Positions 25,608-32,849 of a stretch of 64,000 nt of DNA are shown here, piece by piece. Each line of letters begins with the position of its first letter. The stretch's first letter is position 1. The DNA comes from Butyrivibrio sp. YAB3001 (GTDB lineage Bacteria > Bacillota > Clostridia > Lachnospirales > Lachnospiraceae). A program made the position numbers and the translations under genes. The stretch lies in the NCBI RefSeq assembly GCF_900112195.1, contig NZ_FOKR01000005.1, positions 1 through 64,000 on the forward strand, read 5' to 3'. The notes under the pieces were generated by a model that saw only the letters and a program-made list of their open reading frames with translations, was not told the DNA's origin and did no database searches.

Positions 25608-26561
25608 CTAACAGATGCTAGTGTAAACTGCTCTCAATCCATTCTTACGAATATCGTCCAATTCCTCAGCTGTCAAACATCCGCTCTGATACATCCGCAG
25701 GTATTCCTTGGAAACATCCGAATCAAATATCAGGACATCGTCTGAATTTATAGTCACGTCAACCCCGTTGCGATATAACTCAGCAATAGGATGAGACTTC
25801 AAGTCTTTTACCCTTCCAAGAAGATAATTACTGGAAGGAGTGATATTCAGTCTGATGTGATTATCTGAAAGGAAACGAATTACAGACGGATCCTCAGCAG
25901 CTGCTATACCATGTTGCACCTCATCCAGTTCCAGACACTCTACAGCACGCCTTACGTCCTCTGCTGTTCCCCATTCTCCAACATGAGCTTTTAACTTAAG
26001 TCCTTCTGCCTTCGCACGTCTATAAATAGACTTGAAGTTCTCTATTGGCTGTGCCAACTCATCTCCATATAAATCAATTGAATAAAACGCTTTGCATCCC
26101 CAAAAATACGACAGACAATCCTCTAAATATGCTATATCACAATGTCTGGACATTCCTATCTGCAATCTAAGTTCTTTCTCTGGGGCAATCTCATCATGAG
26201 CCGCTTCAAAGGCACACACAAGTTCTTTTATATTTCCATTGAAAAATTCACCAAGTCCCCATACATCCTCACCGATTTCAAGAACAGTAACTCCATCCTC
26301 CTTCGCCTGGGTAAATGTCGCTTTTATCAGCATCCTTCGTCCTTCAGACGAATTAAAATAATCCCCTATATTCTGAGCATTCCAAGCATGCATTTCATCC
26401 ATGGAATGCAGTGGCTTCGTAATCGGCCGAATGTCTCTTCCTGAATGCTCTTTCAAATAGCTCCTACTCCCACCCAGCACAAAGTGATTGTGTAAGTCAG
26501 CCTTGGGACACTTACGTATATCCGTAAGACTGCCTTGTTTTAAAGCATCTACAAAGTCCAT
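25608..26561 (-). CDS. Adenosine deaminase-like amidohydrolase
   Basis: This 317-residue protein has the metal-site pattern of the adenosine/AMP deaminase family: HxH in KADLHNHFVLGG near residue 22, HVGEW near 193 in place of HAGE, QHG near 217, and NSDD near 273. It would deaminate a purine nucleoside or a related base derivative in the cytoplasm. The HVGEW and QHG variants differ from housekeeping Add enzymes, so the substrate may also differ. The start codon directly follows the stop of a damaged KilA-N reading frame (TAGATG), with AGGAG 9 bases upstream. It begins the accessory region. Confidence 0.75.
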   Translation of the reverse strand: MDFVDALKQGSLTDIRKCPKADLHNHFVLGGSRSYLKEHSGRDIRPITKPLHSMDEMHAWNAQNIGDYFNSSEGRRMLIKATFTQAKEDGVTVLEIGEDVWGLGEFFNGNIKELVCAFEAAHDEIAPEKELRLQIGMSRHCDIAYLEDCLSYFWGCKAFYSIDLYGDELAQPIENFKSIYRRAKAEGLKLKAHVGEWGTAEDVRRAVECLELDEVQHGIAAAEDPSVIRFLSDNHIRLNITPSSNYLLGRVKDLKSHPIAELYRNGVDVTINSDDVLIFDSDVSKEYLRMYQSGCLTAEELDDIRKNGLRAVYTSIC

Positions 26562-27018
26562 CTAATGCTCCTCTTTATTCTCTAAAAGCAAAGTTCTGTC
26601 CTCAACATCCTCAAGAACTCTCATTTGTTGTATTGCTATCTTGTTCAGCTTCTCAAGTCTTTCTTTCTGCTTTTGCCTAGATACATATGGCATTTGTCTT
26701 AGCCACAAATTCCTTAACGCTTATCTTAAAGCTGTTCAAACCTGACTGACTTTTAATTATGGCGAATTCGCCATAATTAAAATCCGGGTTATATACCTTC
26801 TCCCATACGCCAATATACTCAAGCGTATTTCGATTTCGTAGCCAATCCGTAATAAAGAAATCTCCATCTTTAGCTTTAAGCATATCTGTAAGACAAATAT
26901 AGTCTTCGTCATGAATTCTTGTAACATTTATTTCAGTATCTCTGACAACTATTTTCCCCATACAATGATCTCCCATCTGTAATTTCTTTGAGAACAAGTA
27001 ATAATAATTATACTTCAC
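26562..27018 (-). pseudogene. KilA-N domain protein, internally deleted and frameshifted
   Basis: The 113-residue front frame (26677-27018) contains most of a KilA-N DNA-binding domain (DYICLTDMLKAKDGDFFITD, WLRNRNTLEYIGVWEKVYNP, FKISVKEFVAKTNAI) and stops early. A second frame (26562-26693) overlaps it and reads PYVSRQKQKERLEKLNKIAI then QQMRVL, the kind of C-terminal tail seen on full-length relatives of about 270 residues. The middle is missing and the two parts are in different frames, so I read this as a gene inactivated by internal deletion. KilA-N proteins are typical of phages and mobile islands. The tail frame stops exactly where the deaminase-like gene starts. Confidence 0.65.
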
Positions 27019-27044
27019 GCTATATTCCTTAACAACACGATAAT

Positions 27045-27067
27045 ACGGGAGCGTGGCACGCTCCCGT
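27045..27067. repeat. Perfect 11-bp hairpin
   Basis: ACGGGAGCGTG and CACGCTCCCGT are separated by a single base, upstream of the damaged KilA-N gene. No T tract follows on either strand, so a simple terminator is unlikely. Confidence 0.5.
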
Positions 27068-27121
27068 TAATTCCCATAAAGAGAAAGTAAGATTCCGGAT
27101 CATCTCTCCGGCCTTAGACTC

Positions 27122-27214
27122 TTATCGTTCAGCTTTTGCATATGACTTTGATTCGGAAACACTTAATACCTGGCAGATCTCTTTTACTGAAATAAACGCT
27201 CTGCATTCAAACAT
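27122..27214 (-). CDS. Thirty-residue HTH-like ORF, possibly an excisionase remnant
   Basis: ATG at 27212-27214 is preceded by GGAGGGCAAAAGAT, a good ribosome binding site. The frame reads MFECRAFISVKEICQVLSVS and ends ten residues later. The pattern resembles the first helix-turn-helix of small excisionase or MerR-like proteins (SVKEICQVLSVSESKSYA), but the rest of the domain is absent. It may be the truncated start of an element-borne regulator. A functional peptide cannot be excluded. It lies between the damaged KilA-N gene and the toxin-antitoxin-like operon. Confidence 0.35.
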   Translation of the reverse strand: MFECRAFISVKEICQVLSVSESKSYAKAER

Positions 27215-27636
27215 ATCTTTTGCCCTCCGCTTACGTACTATTTTTTGTTACGTAATACATTTGGGTTGAAAAAATCCCCATTACTAAACGAGAGCAAAAA
27301 AAGTTTGAAATTTTATAATTTGTGGAAAATAAAAGATGAAAAACAGATTTGGACTTTATTCTGGAATAATTCCGATACAGTTTTTCTGAGAAAAATCGTA
27401 TCATAATCGTATCACGACATAAAAAAGGCCTGAAATCATGTTTTCTTAACATGATTTCAAGCCTTAAAAATACTTGATTTGTTATACCGACCTCTAAACC
27501 ACTTCGGATCTACTCCATCTCATTTACTCGAAAAATTCAAACCGGTTTAGTCTATTCTTTTCGTACTTCTTATGTGTATCTTTTGATACGTTTTTCAACA
27601 AATGCTACTGTACCCAAAGTGTACCCAAAACGGTTT
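27215..27636. other. Spacer downstream of the toxin-antitoxin-like operon
   Basis: No gene is supported. On the minus strand the region holds GTACCCAAA twice in tandem (near 27611-27630), an 18-bp stem-loop terminator (27425-27465) and a tandem TGATACGAT word near 27395-27420. Such words are often seen near integrase genes and attachment sites, but no integrase is present and no matching second copy was found. Confidence 0.3.
27425..27465 (-). terminator. Terminator of the HTH/DUF3791/DUF3990 operon
   Basis: AAGGCCTGAAATCATGTT pairs with AACATGATTTCAAGCCTT (27448-27465). The minus strand continues in TTTTTTT. It lies about 170 bases after the last gene of the operon. Confidence 0.75.
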
Positions 27637-27876
27637 TCATACCTCCAATAGTCTATATGGATTCCCAGCCAATTCCTCCTTTAATATATCAAGCACGGAT
27701 TCTCTTGATTCCAGATAAAGATCCGTATCTTCATCCATCAAAGCTTCATATACTGTGGTCTTAATTAAAAACTCGACTGCTTCATCCCTGGAACATCCTT
27801 TATCGTTCATAATGTATTCTACAAGGAAAGCCGCTATACAGCGCATAGCCTTTTTCTGATCAGCACCTGTAATCAT
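27637..27876 (-). CDS. Small protein of the DUF3990 operon
   Basis: This 79-residue acidic helical protein (AFLVEYIMNDKGCSRDEAVE, YEALMDEDTDLYLES) is similar in style to small proteins found with DUF3791/DUF3990 genes in Firmicutes. It has no transmembrane segment and no recognised catalytic motif. Its ATG overlaps the stop of the DUF3990 gene as TAATG, so translation is coupled. It may be an antitoxin partner or a regulator of the toxin-like protein upstream. I do not recognise a defined function. Confidence 0.65.
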   Translation of the reverse strand: MITGADQKKAMRCIAAFLVEYIMNDKGCSRDEAVEFLIKTTVYEALMDEDTDLYLESRESVLDILKEELAGNPYRLLEV

Positions 27877-28430
27877 TATCCAATCACCTGCCTTTTCACC
27901 TTGTCAAAGCTCAAGGTGTTCACTGCCTCCGGGGTTCTGAAAAAGTACTGTTTAGGTAAATTCTCCGGCTTTAACTCCGCAATTACCTTATCGCATACTT
28001 CATCGGAATACCCTGATTCTTCCAGTTCATCATAGTATTCATTGATAATTGTAGTTGTTTCAGCATCCGCTGTAGGGCCTATCACAATATCATAATCATG
28101 CATACAACCATTACATTTACGGTTTTGAAGGATAAAGCGCAGCCACTCCTTATCAGCTTTTTCAAATACCTTAACCTTTAATCCAGCCGTTTCTTCACTG
28201 AACAGAAGATTATATCTGTAGGCTACAATCGGCTGTATCTTTATTCCCTTTTTGTTTTTGAGAAAGCTTTGGTGTTTCTCTGCGATGCTCTTGTTTCTGA
28301 TTGCAAGCCTCTCCGCATGTGAAGGAACTGCGGTGGCATAGAATTCTTTGCCAAAATCCTTATAACCTTTTCCGGCTAATACATCTATCTCCTCAAAATC
28401 ATATATCGTTCCATGATACAATGGCTTCAA
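27876..28430 (-). CDS. DUF3990 protein, ADP-ribosyltransferase-like toxin candidate
   Basis: This 184-residue protein begins MKPLYHGTIYDFEEID and has YKDFGKEFYAT near residue 28, the DUF3990 pattern, which is related to ADP-ribosyltransferase folds. The YHG and FYAT blocks correspond to NAD-binding positions in that fold. It starts with TTG, overlapping the upstream stop as TTGA, with GGGAGGT nine bases before it. The gene order HTH - DUF3791 - DUF3990 - small protein is that of a toxin-antitoxin-like operon. Which product neutralises it is not visible. Enzyme activity is inferred from the family, not shown by a complete motif. Confidence 0.7.
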   Translation of the reverse strand: MKPLYHGTIYDFEEIDVLAGKGYKDFGKEFYATAVPSHAERLAIRNKSIAEKHQSFLKNKKGIKIQPIVAYRYNLLFSEETAGLKVKVFEKADKEWLRFILQNRKCNGCMHDYDIVIGPTADAETTTIINEYYDELEESGYSDEVCDKVIAELKPENLPKQYFFRTPEAVNTLSFDKVKRQVIG

Positions 28431-28651
28431 CTAACTCTACCTCCCTGCATTTCAATATAGTCCTGTAAATCATCGATAATGCCCTGATTTCCGGTAGAAT
28501 TATAGTTTTCATAGCAAACGTCGATATAACTCAATACATCATATTTCTTGAGCAAATCCGATAACTCAGAATATGTTTTCTTCCAAGCTTCTGCTAAAAC
28601 CGGTATTAAAACCAACTGCATATTAAGTACTTCTTTATCTCTCATACTCAT
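28427..28651 (-). CDS. DUF3791 protein, putative antitoxin partner
   Basis: This 74-residue protein matches the DUF3791 pattern: an N-terminal helix (VLIPVLAEAWKKTYSELSD), then LLKKYDVLSYIDVCYENYN, then a DDLQDYIEMQG tail. DUF3791 genes commonly sit directly before DUF3990 genes, as here. Its stop overlaps the TTG start of the DUF3990 gene. AGGAGGT lies nine bases before the ATG. It probably forms a complex with the DUF3990 product. It has no DNA-binding motif of its own; the HTH is carried by the preceding gene. Confidence 0.65.
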   Translation of the reverse strand: MSMRDKEVLNMQLVLIPVLAEAWKKTYSELSDLLKKYDVLSYIDVCYENYNSTGNQGIIDDLQDYIEMQGGRVS

Positions 28652-28678
28652 AGCAGAAGACCTCCTTAACCATCTTTA

Positions 28679-28873
28679 TCAAACGCTTGCAGTCTTTACC
28701 TGCTCTACATCTGCCTTAAACTCCATAAGTTCAAGGACATACTCCGGCATTTTACGTTTTCCGGCTTCCCAATCGGTAACTGTCCTATACGGAATATTAT
28801 AGTATTCGCAAAATTCTTTGCGATTCATTCCCATATCTGTTCGTAATTTTTTTATCTCATTCGCTGTATCCAT
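28679..28873 (-). CDS. Small XRE-type helix-turn-helix regulator
   Basis: This 64-residue protein is a Cro/C1-type DNA-binding domain (IKKLRTDMGMNRKEFCEYYN, then RTVTDWEAGKRKMPEYVLEL). It is the first gene of the operon and probably represses its promoter, as in many toxin-antitoxin loci. A strong promoter (28901-28929) lies directly upstream, with the predicted transcript start about 20 bases before the ATG. The gene is followed after 27 bases by the DUF3791 gene. Confidence 0.8.
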   Translation of the reverse strand: MDTANEIKKLRTDMGMNRKEFCEYYNIPYRTVTDWEAGKRKMPEYVLELMEFKADVEQVKTASV

Positions 28874-28900
28874 ATCGTATCACCCATTTCTATCAATACT

Positions 28901-28929
28901 ATAATAGCACTTTTAACGCATTGCATCAA
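28901..28929 (-). promoter_or_regulatory. Promoter of the toxin-antitoxin-like operon
   Basis: On the minus strand TTGATG (28924-28929), a 17-base spacer and TATTAT (28901-28906) form a good vegetative promoter just upstream of the XRE regulator gene. Confidence 0.6.
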
Positions 28930-28940
28930 TATTTAAAAAA

Positions 28941-28969
28941 GCACTCCGAGATTTTTCATCTCAAAGTGC
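28941..28969 (-). terminator. Terminator of the ABC exporter operon
   Basis: GCACTCCGAGAT pairs with ATCTCAAAGTGC (two mismatched pairs), and the minus strand continues with TTTTTT. Confidence 0.75.
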
Positions 28970-29004
28970 AGATATTTTTTAGTCTAATATGAATAATTAA
29001 CAAC

Positions 29005-29020
29005 ATTCTACGTGACATGA
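29005..29020. repeat. Isolated copy of the CATTCTACGTGAYATG motif
   Basis: CATTCTACGTGACATG starts near 29005, within the sequence just after the end of the winged-helix gene. It matches site 3 of the motif array (36237-36252) at 15 of 16 positions. No partner motif lies 32 bases to either side. Confidence 0.5.
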
Positions 29021-29023
29021 CAG

Positions 29024-29314
29024 TCAGTTTTTTGGTTTTAGAAGCTTTTCAAGCATTTCGACATATTCTTTAAATTGTTCTCTGCCGAACGCTGTGATAT
29101 CGCATGTTGTTTGAGGTTTGTTATTTACAAAAGCTTTTTCTATCTCCACATATCCCAATTCATCGAGTTTCTTAATTTGAGCTCCAAGGTTGCCATCTGT
29201 TGATGATGTGATTTCTTTCAACTCTCGGAAACTCTTTTTACCAGTCAAAAGTGACGATAGGATAGCCAGTCTAAGCTTAGTTTGAAAAGCTTCAGGTATT
29301 GAATGTATCTCCAT
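29024..29314 (-). CDS. Winged-helix regulator (HTH_34-like)
   Basis: This 96-residue winged-helix protein (KLRLAILSSLLTGKKSFREL, TDGNLGAQIKKLDELGYVEI) belongs to the small MarR/ArsR-like group that often regulates a linked membrane protein and ABC transporter. Its start overlaps the end of the membrane-protein gene by 23 bases, so the two are co-expressed. It is the last gene of the operon and is followed by a terminator. The effector is unknown. Confidence 0.8.
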   Translation of the reverse strand: MEIHSIPEAFQTKLRLAILSSLLTGKKSFRELKEITSSTDGNLGAQIKKLDELGYVEIEKAFVNNKPQTTCDITAFGREQFKEYVEMLEKLLKPKN

Positions 29315-29984
29315 TGTTCTTTGCTCCTATCTTTAGATACAGCCCTAGAATAATCATTCCAAATATCATCAGGCATCTTACACTTACACTACTAATAGGA
29401 ATAAGCGTTCCTTTTCCACCGAGATTTCCGTAGGGCATTTCCTTCATACTCAAGAATAACACGAAGTAAACTATACTATATATTGCCGTACATATTGTTA
29501 TTATTCTCTTTTTTGTAAGTATTCCCGTCATAAATAAAGCAACAACAACTGGCAAAACATCAATTAACTCTTCGCTCCTCCATAATATATTTATTTTGTC
29601 GCTGTTTCCATTTGGTAATAACCTCAAATATAGAAATGAAAGAAAATATGAGCCAATCAATACAATTCCCCAAATTTTGATCATCCCTTCACTAATATCG
29701 TTTTGAGAAGACTTTAGTTTTCTATAGAAAATAGCAAATACTACTATATAGCCAATGAGGCGTACCCAATGATAACCCTGTCCTAATAACTGAACATATA
29801 CATTGCCATATCCTACAGTATTTCGAATATAATAGGCCAATTGTTCAATAATCCAAGCGATTCCGTTGATTATCCCAATCCAAATAAAAAATGAAGCCAC
29901 TTTTGCAAAATCTTTTTGCGTTTTTAATATAACCGTTTTAATCAAAGAAATATCATCTAAAGCATTTTCAATTGTCTTGTCCAT
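29292..29984 (-). CDS. Multi-span membrane protein linked to a winged-helix regulator
   Basis: This protein of 230 residues has a cytoplasmic N-terminus (MDKTIENALDDISLIKTVIL) and about six transmembrane segments. Membrane proteins of this kind are often paired with HTH_34 regulators, where they may act as sensors or immunity-like proteins. I chose the ATG at 29982-29984, which has TAAGGAG eight bases upstream, over an in-frame start 69 bases earlier. It sits between the ABC ATPase gene (52-base gap) and the regulator gene (overlap). The specific function is not known. Confidence 0.65.
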   Translation of the reverse strand: MDKTIENALDDISLIKTVILKTQKDFAKVASFFIWIGIINGIAWIIEQLAYYIRNTVGYGNVYVQLLGQGYHWVRLIGYIVVFAIFYRKLKSSQNDISEGMIKIWGIVLIGSYFLSFLYLRLLPNGNSDKINILWRSEELIDVLPVVVALFMTGILTKKRIITICTAIYSIVYFVLFLSMKEMPYGNLGGKGTLIPISSVSVRCLMIFGMIILGLYLKIGAKNNGDTFNT

Positions 29985-30036
29985 TGTTTTCTCCTTATAA
30001 AGCACCTTTTCTATTATACTTTGTAAAAATATGATA

Positions 30037-30723
30037 TTAATACATTTTTCCATCTTGAATATGCACTGTCCTACAACAATAATCGGCTATATCTTTATCA
30101 TGAGTAACAATTATCATTGCTATTTTAAACTCATGCTGAAGACCAATCAACATATCCATAACAGCCTTACTTGTATCAGAATCAAGATTTCCAGTTGGTT
30201 CATCTGCAAATATTATTGATGGTGAATTAATAAGTGCTCGCCCGACCGCTGCACGTTGCTTTTCGCCTCCGGATAATTCGTATGGATAATGTTCCAATCT
30301 ATCGCATATATTAAGCATTTCCGCAATTTTCTCCACCTTGCCCAATGCCTCTGCTATGTCTTGATGATCTAAAATACACGGCAAAATCATATTTTCTTTT
30401 ATTGTCATATTATCCAACAATTTATAATCTTGAAAGACAAATCCAACCTGTCTTCTTCTATAGTTTTCAATTCTTTCATTATCAAAATCCGACAGCTTTT
30501 CCCCCTTAAAGGAAATATAACCATTTGACGGAGATAACAATCCTCCCATCATTTTCAACAAAGTAGTTTTTCCACATCCGGATTTTCCCATTATAGCCAC
30601 GGATTCGTTCTCTTCAATTTCAAATGATACGTTTTTTATTACGTCGATTCGCCTTCGCTCCAGTGTCCTAGAGTTTTCAATATAGTAACTCTTTTCTAAA
30701 TCGCATACTTCTAACAAAGCCAT
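30037..30723 (-). CDS. ABC transporter ATPase, LolD/MacB type
   Basis: This 228-residue ATPase has Walker A GKSGCGKTT (near 46), Q-loop FVFQDYKLLDNMTIKEN, signature LSGGEKQR (near 148), Walker B IIFADEP and the D-loop GNLDS. It is of the LolD/MacB/BceA group that works with FtsX-type permeases to export or sense peptides and antibiotics. The only permease gene beside it (30736-31510) is broken, so this ATPase may be without a working partner in the locus. It lies 12 bases from the end of the broken permease. Confidence 0.9.
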   Translation of the reverse strand: MALLEVCDLEKSYYIENSRTLERRRIDVIKNVSFEIEENESVAIMGKSGCGKTTLLKMMGGLLSPSNGYISFKGEKLSDFDNERIENYRRRQVGFVFQDYKLLDNMTIKENMILPCILDHQDIAEALGKVEKIAEMLNICDRLEHYPYELSGGEKQRAAVGRALINSPSIIFADEPTGNLDSDTSKAVMDMLIGLQHEFKIAMIIVTHDKDIADYCCRTVHIQDGKMY

Positions 30724-30735
30724 ATCTATCCCCCA

Positions 30736-31510
30736 TTAAATTGTAAGGTTTTCTTTTGCAATTTTTTTCCTGGTATATATATATCCAAGCCATTGAAAAA
30801 TCCAAAAAAGTAAGATCATACAGATATATTTCATCATATCAAAGCTAACCAGTTGAATTATAGAAACAACTTTTTCCTGGTAAATATAATCGCGAAGGAA
30901 AAATAACATTGCCATTAAGACGATATTCATATATGAAATATACCCATCCAAGCAAATCCTCATAATATCGTTTATTTTTTGAGAATAGTCTTTTAACAGT
31001 CCGTCCATTAAGTTGTAATAGAAAATAAACGCCAATTACGTGTAGTAAAACAGCAATAATCATTTTCCCAACAGAGTAATCAATCATCAGTCCAAAAGAA
31101 GCTACAAAACAGAAGAGCGCAATATAACTTTTAAAACTATACACAAAACGATAATTATGTGTCTTTTCTTTCCCACAGCCTATATTTTCCAAATAATCTA
31201 ATAGTCTGGATCTACTTTGCTCCCATCGTAAGATGAAGAATGTCCAAAACATAACGAAGGCAAATACGAATAATAATATCCCCATTAATTTCATCGATGC
31301 CAAAATGTGACTAGAGGCCAAAGTGCCAAAAGCCCATGTGAGAATGGCATTGCTTATAATAAAGCTAATTAATATAACCAAAATAATTAAGAATAAAAAA
31401 GTGGGACAATATTCTAAGATAAGGACTTTCCAAAAATCACTGTTTGTTATCCCAAGTGTAAGAAATAAATTGTATCTTGTAATCCTATTGATAAATATGT
31501 ACTGAAGCAA
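30736..31510 (-). pseudogene. FtsX/BceB-like ABC permease, truncated and frameshifted
   Basis: The front frame (30845-31510) starts inside an FtsX-type domain (YNLFLTLGITNSDFWKVLIL) with four membrane spans and then runs out of frame. A second frame (30736-31035) overlaps it and gives the C-terminal spans (SIIQLVSFDMMKYICMILLF). FtsX permeases of this group have about 650 residues; here the first segment, the extracellular domain and much of the second half are missing. The front frame begins at a TTG with a stop codon just upstream, at a point where a foreign fragment on the + strand takes over (31512-31768). I read it as a decayed permease cut at a recombination junction. Confidence 0.7.
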
Positions 31511-31511
31511 A

Positions 31512-31768
31512 ATCTTTTACGTTGGTGTCAAATAAGGGACTCTTTCAAATCCGGAGAATATTCCGAAGATGATTATTACACCTGGTTACTATCTGACGGC
31601 GTCGTTAAGAATGCATTTTCTGATTTTAAAGGCTATCCTCTACCACTCGAAGAAAAAATTGAAAATGAGAAAACACGACGCAGTTGGGGACTCTATCCAG
31701 CACCTGTATATGATGAAGATAATAATCTTATTCTTCCTCTACCCGAAGATGAAAAAACAACAGAATAA
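31512..31768 (+). pseudogene. C-terminal fragment of an unrecognised gene
   Basis: An open + strand frame with no start codon reads IRDSFKSGEYSEDDYYTWLL, then KNAFSDFKGYPLPLEEKI, then SWGLYPAPVYDEDNNLILPL and stops at TAA (31766-31768). Its composition and ending look like a genuine protein C-terminus. The fragment begins about where the broken permease of the opposite strand begins, so both were probably cut by the same event. I cannot name the family. Confidence 0.5.
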
Positions 31769-31783
31769 ATAATCATACAAAAA

Positions 31784-31820
31784 AGCCGTAGCAAATGTAT
31801 TGAATACATTCACTACGGCT
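31784..31820 (-). terminator. Stem-loop terminator between convergent units
   Basis: AGCCGTAG pairs with CTACGGCT (31813-31820), with an inner AAATGTAT/ATACATT stem. The minus strand continues in TTTTTTG. It can end the HD/ANT(6) transcript. Confidence 0.75.
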
Positions 31821-31933
31821 CATTTTATGAACTGATTTATAGTTTGCTATTTACTCTAAAATAACATCATATTTTCAAAGTGTATTGTCATTTTATTGTC
31901 ACGGGTGACAACATGCTCCTAACATTGTCTCGC

Positions 31934-32824
31934 TCATTCGTCACCCATATTTTCAAAAATGCTTACCGCGTTTTCGTCCATTTCTTTCACAGCAACAAAA
32001 TATTTGAAACTATTATCAGCTTCCTGCCTGTCAAAGACGAAATTACCATGTTCTGCCACCCATTTTGAAGCATCTATGAACAGCCGGCACATAGATTCCA
32101 CGGCGCTCCACATGTCGTTTACATCGGTGCCGCAATAAGTGTTCAGATACTTCTGCCACTCTTCCTCAGAGAGCCATTTCTTCATATACTTTCCGGATTT
32201 ACCGACGCTGACAGAATAATCGGTCAGTTCTCCTATTTTCCAGGAAAGCATCTTTTCAAGCTGCTTTCTGACCACGAAGTTCAGCATATCCTGTGCATAT
32301 GTCACTTCTTTTCTCCAAAGGCCCTTTGCGATATTGTTAAGGCACCACCAGAATTCGTTGCAGACGGCCGCATACTGTTCCTTTGACGGTCGATGAACTA
32401 AATAAGTTTCTTCCGACGCTTCAGGAATCTCAGGAAGAATTCCGTCTTTATCCAGCAGGATCTTGCATAAGCTGTCTTCCTTAACGTTTTCCTTTGCATG
32501 TGAAATCGATTTAACTGTAAGATCCAGCCTGTTTCCGTCCGTAAATATCATCAGCCAGCCATAGGAGTTTTCTTTGTCACTCGGATAATCCGGATGTTCG
32601 TCAGGATACTGCATAAACAGTATATCCCCGAACCGCCGGATCCACTCCTTGTCCCGGATAAACGATCCGGTTTCTTCCACAACATAAACAATGTCATAAT
32701 CCTGAAAAATATCCTTTGGAGCATTGGGATTGGTTCTTGATCCGTTCATATAAACAGCTCGGATTCTTGCATCTTCCTCAGCTGTACGCAGGATCAGTTC
32801 CATCATCTCTTCCTCTGTGCGCAT
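31934..32824 (-). CDS. ANT(6)-like aminoglycoside nucleotidyltransferase
   Basis: This 296-residue protein has the ANT(6)/AadE layout. The nucleotidyltransferase signature MNGSRTNPNAPKDIFQDYDI near residues 26-45 carries the G-S and the D-x-D pair that hold magnesium and ATP. Later blocks include YGWLMIFTDGNRLDLTV, EFWWCLNNIAKGLWR and YAQDMLNFVVRKQLEKMLSW. Enzymes of this family adenylylate streptomycin, but chromosomal copies in gut Firmicutes may have other roles. It follows the HD-domain gene after 25 bases, in one operon. The three active-site acids look intact, so activity is plausible but untested. Confidence 0.85.
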   Translation of the reverse strand: MRTEEEMMELILRTAEEDARIRAVYMNGSRTNPNAPKDIFQDYDIVYVVEETGSFIRDKEWIRRFGDILFMQYPDEHPDYPSDKENSYGWLMIFTDGNRLDLTVKSISHAKENVKEDSLCKILLDKDGILPEIPEASEETYLVHRPSKEQYAAVCNEFWWCLNNIAKGLWRKEVTYAQDMLNFVVRKQLEKMLSWKIGELTDYSVSVGKSGKYMKKWLSEEEWQKYLNTYCGTDVNDMWSAVESMCRLFIDASKWVAEHGNFVFDRQEADNSFKYFVAVKEMDENAVSIFENMGDE

Positions 32825-32849
32825 TAGTCCATTACCCTACCTTTTCATT

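Noticed and set aside
27231-27452. Seventy-three-residue frame in the spacer after the toxin-antitoxin-like operon
   Set aside because: No ribosome binding site, odd composition, and it overlaps a terminator stem.
27470-27640. Integrase 3' end or attachment site
   Set aside because: Words such as tandem GTACCCAAA are suggestive, but no integrase frame or second att copy was found.
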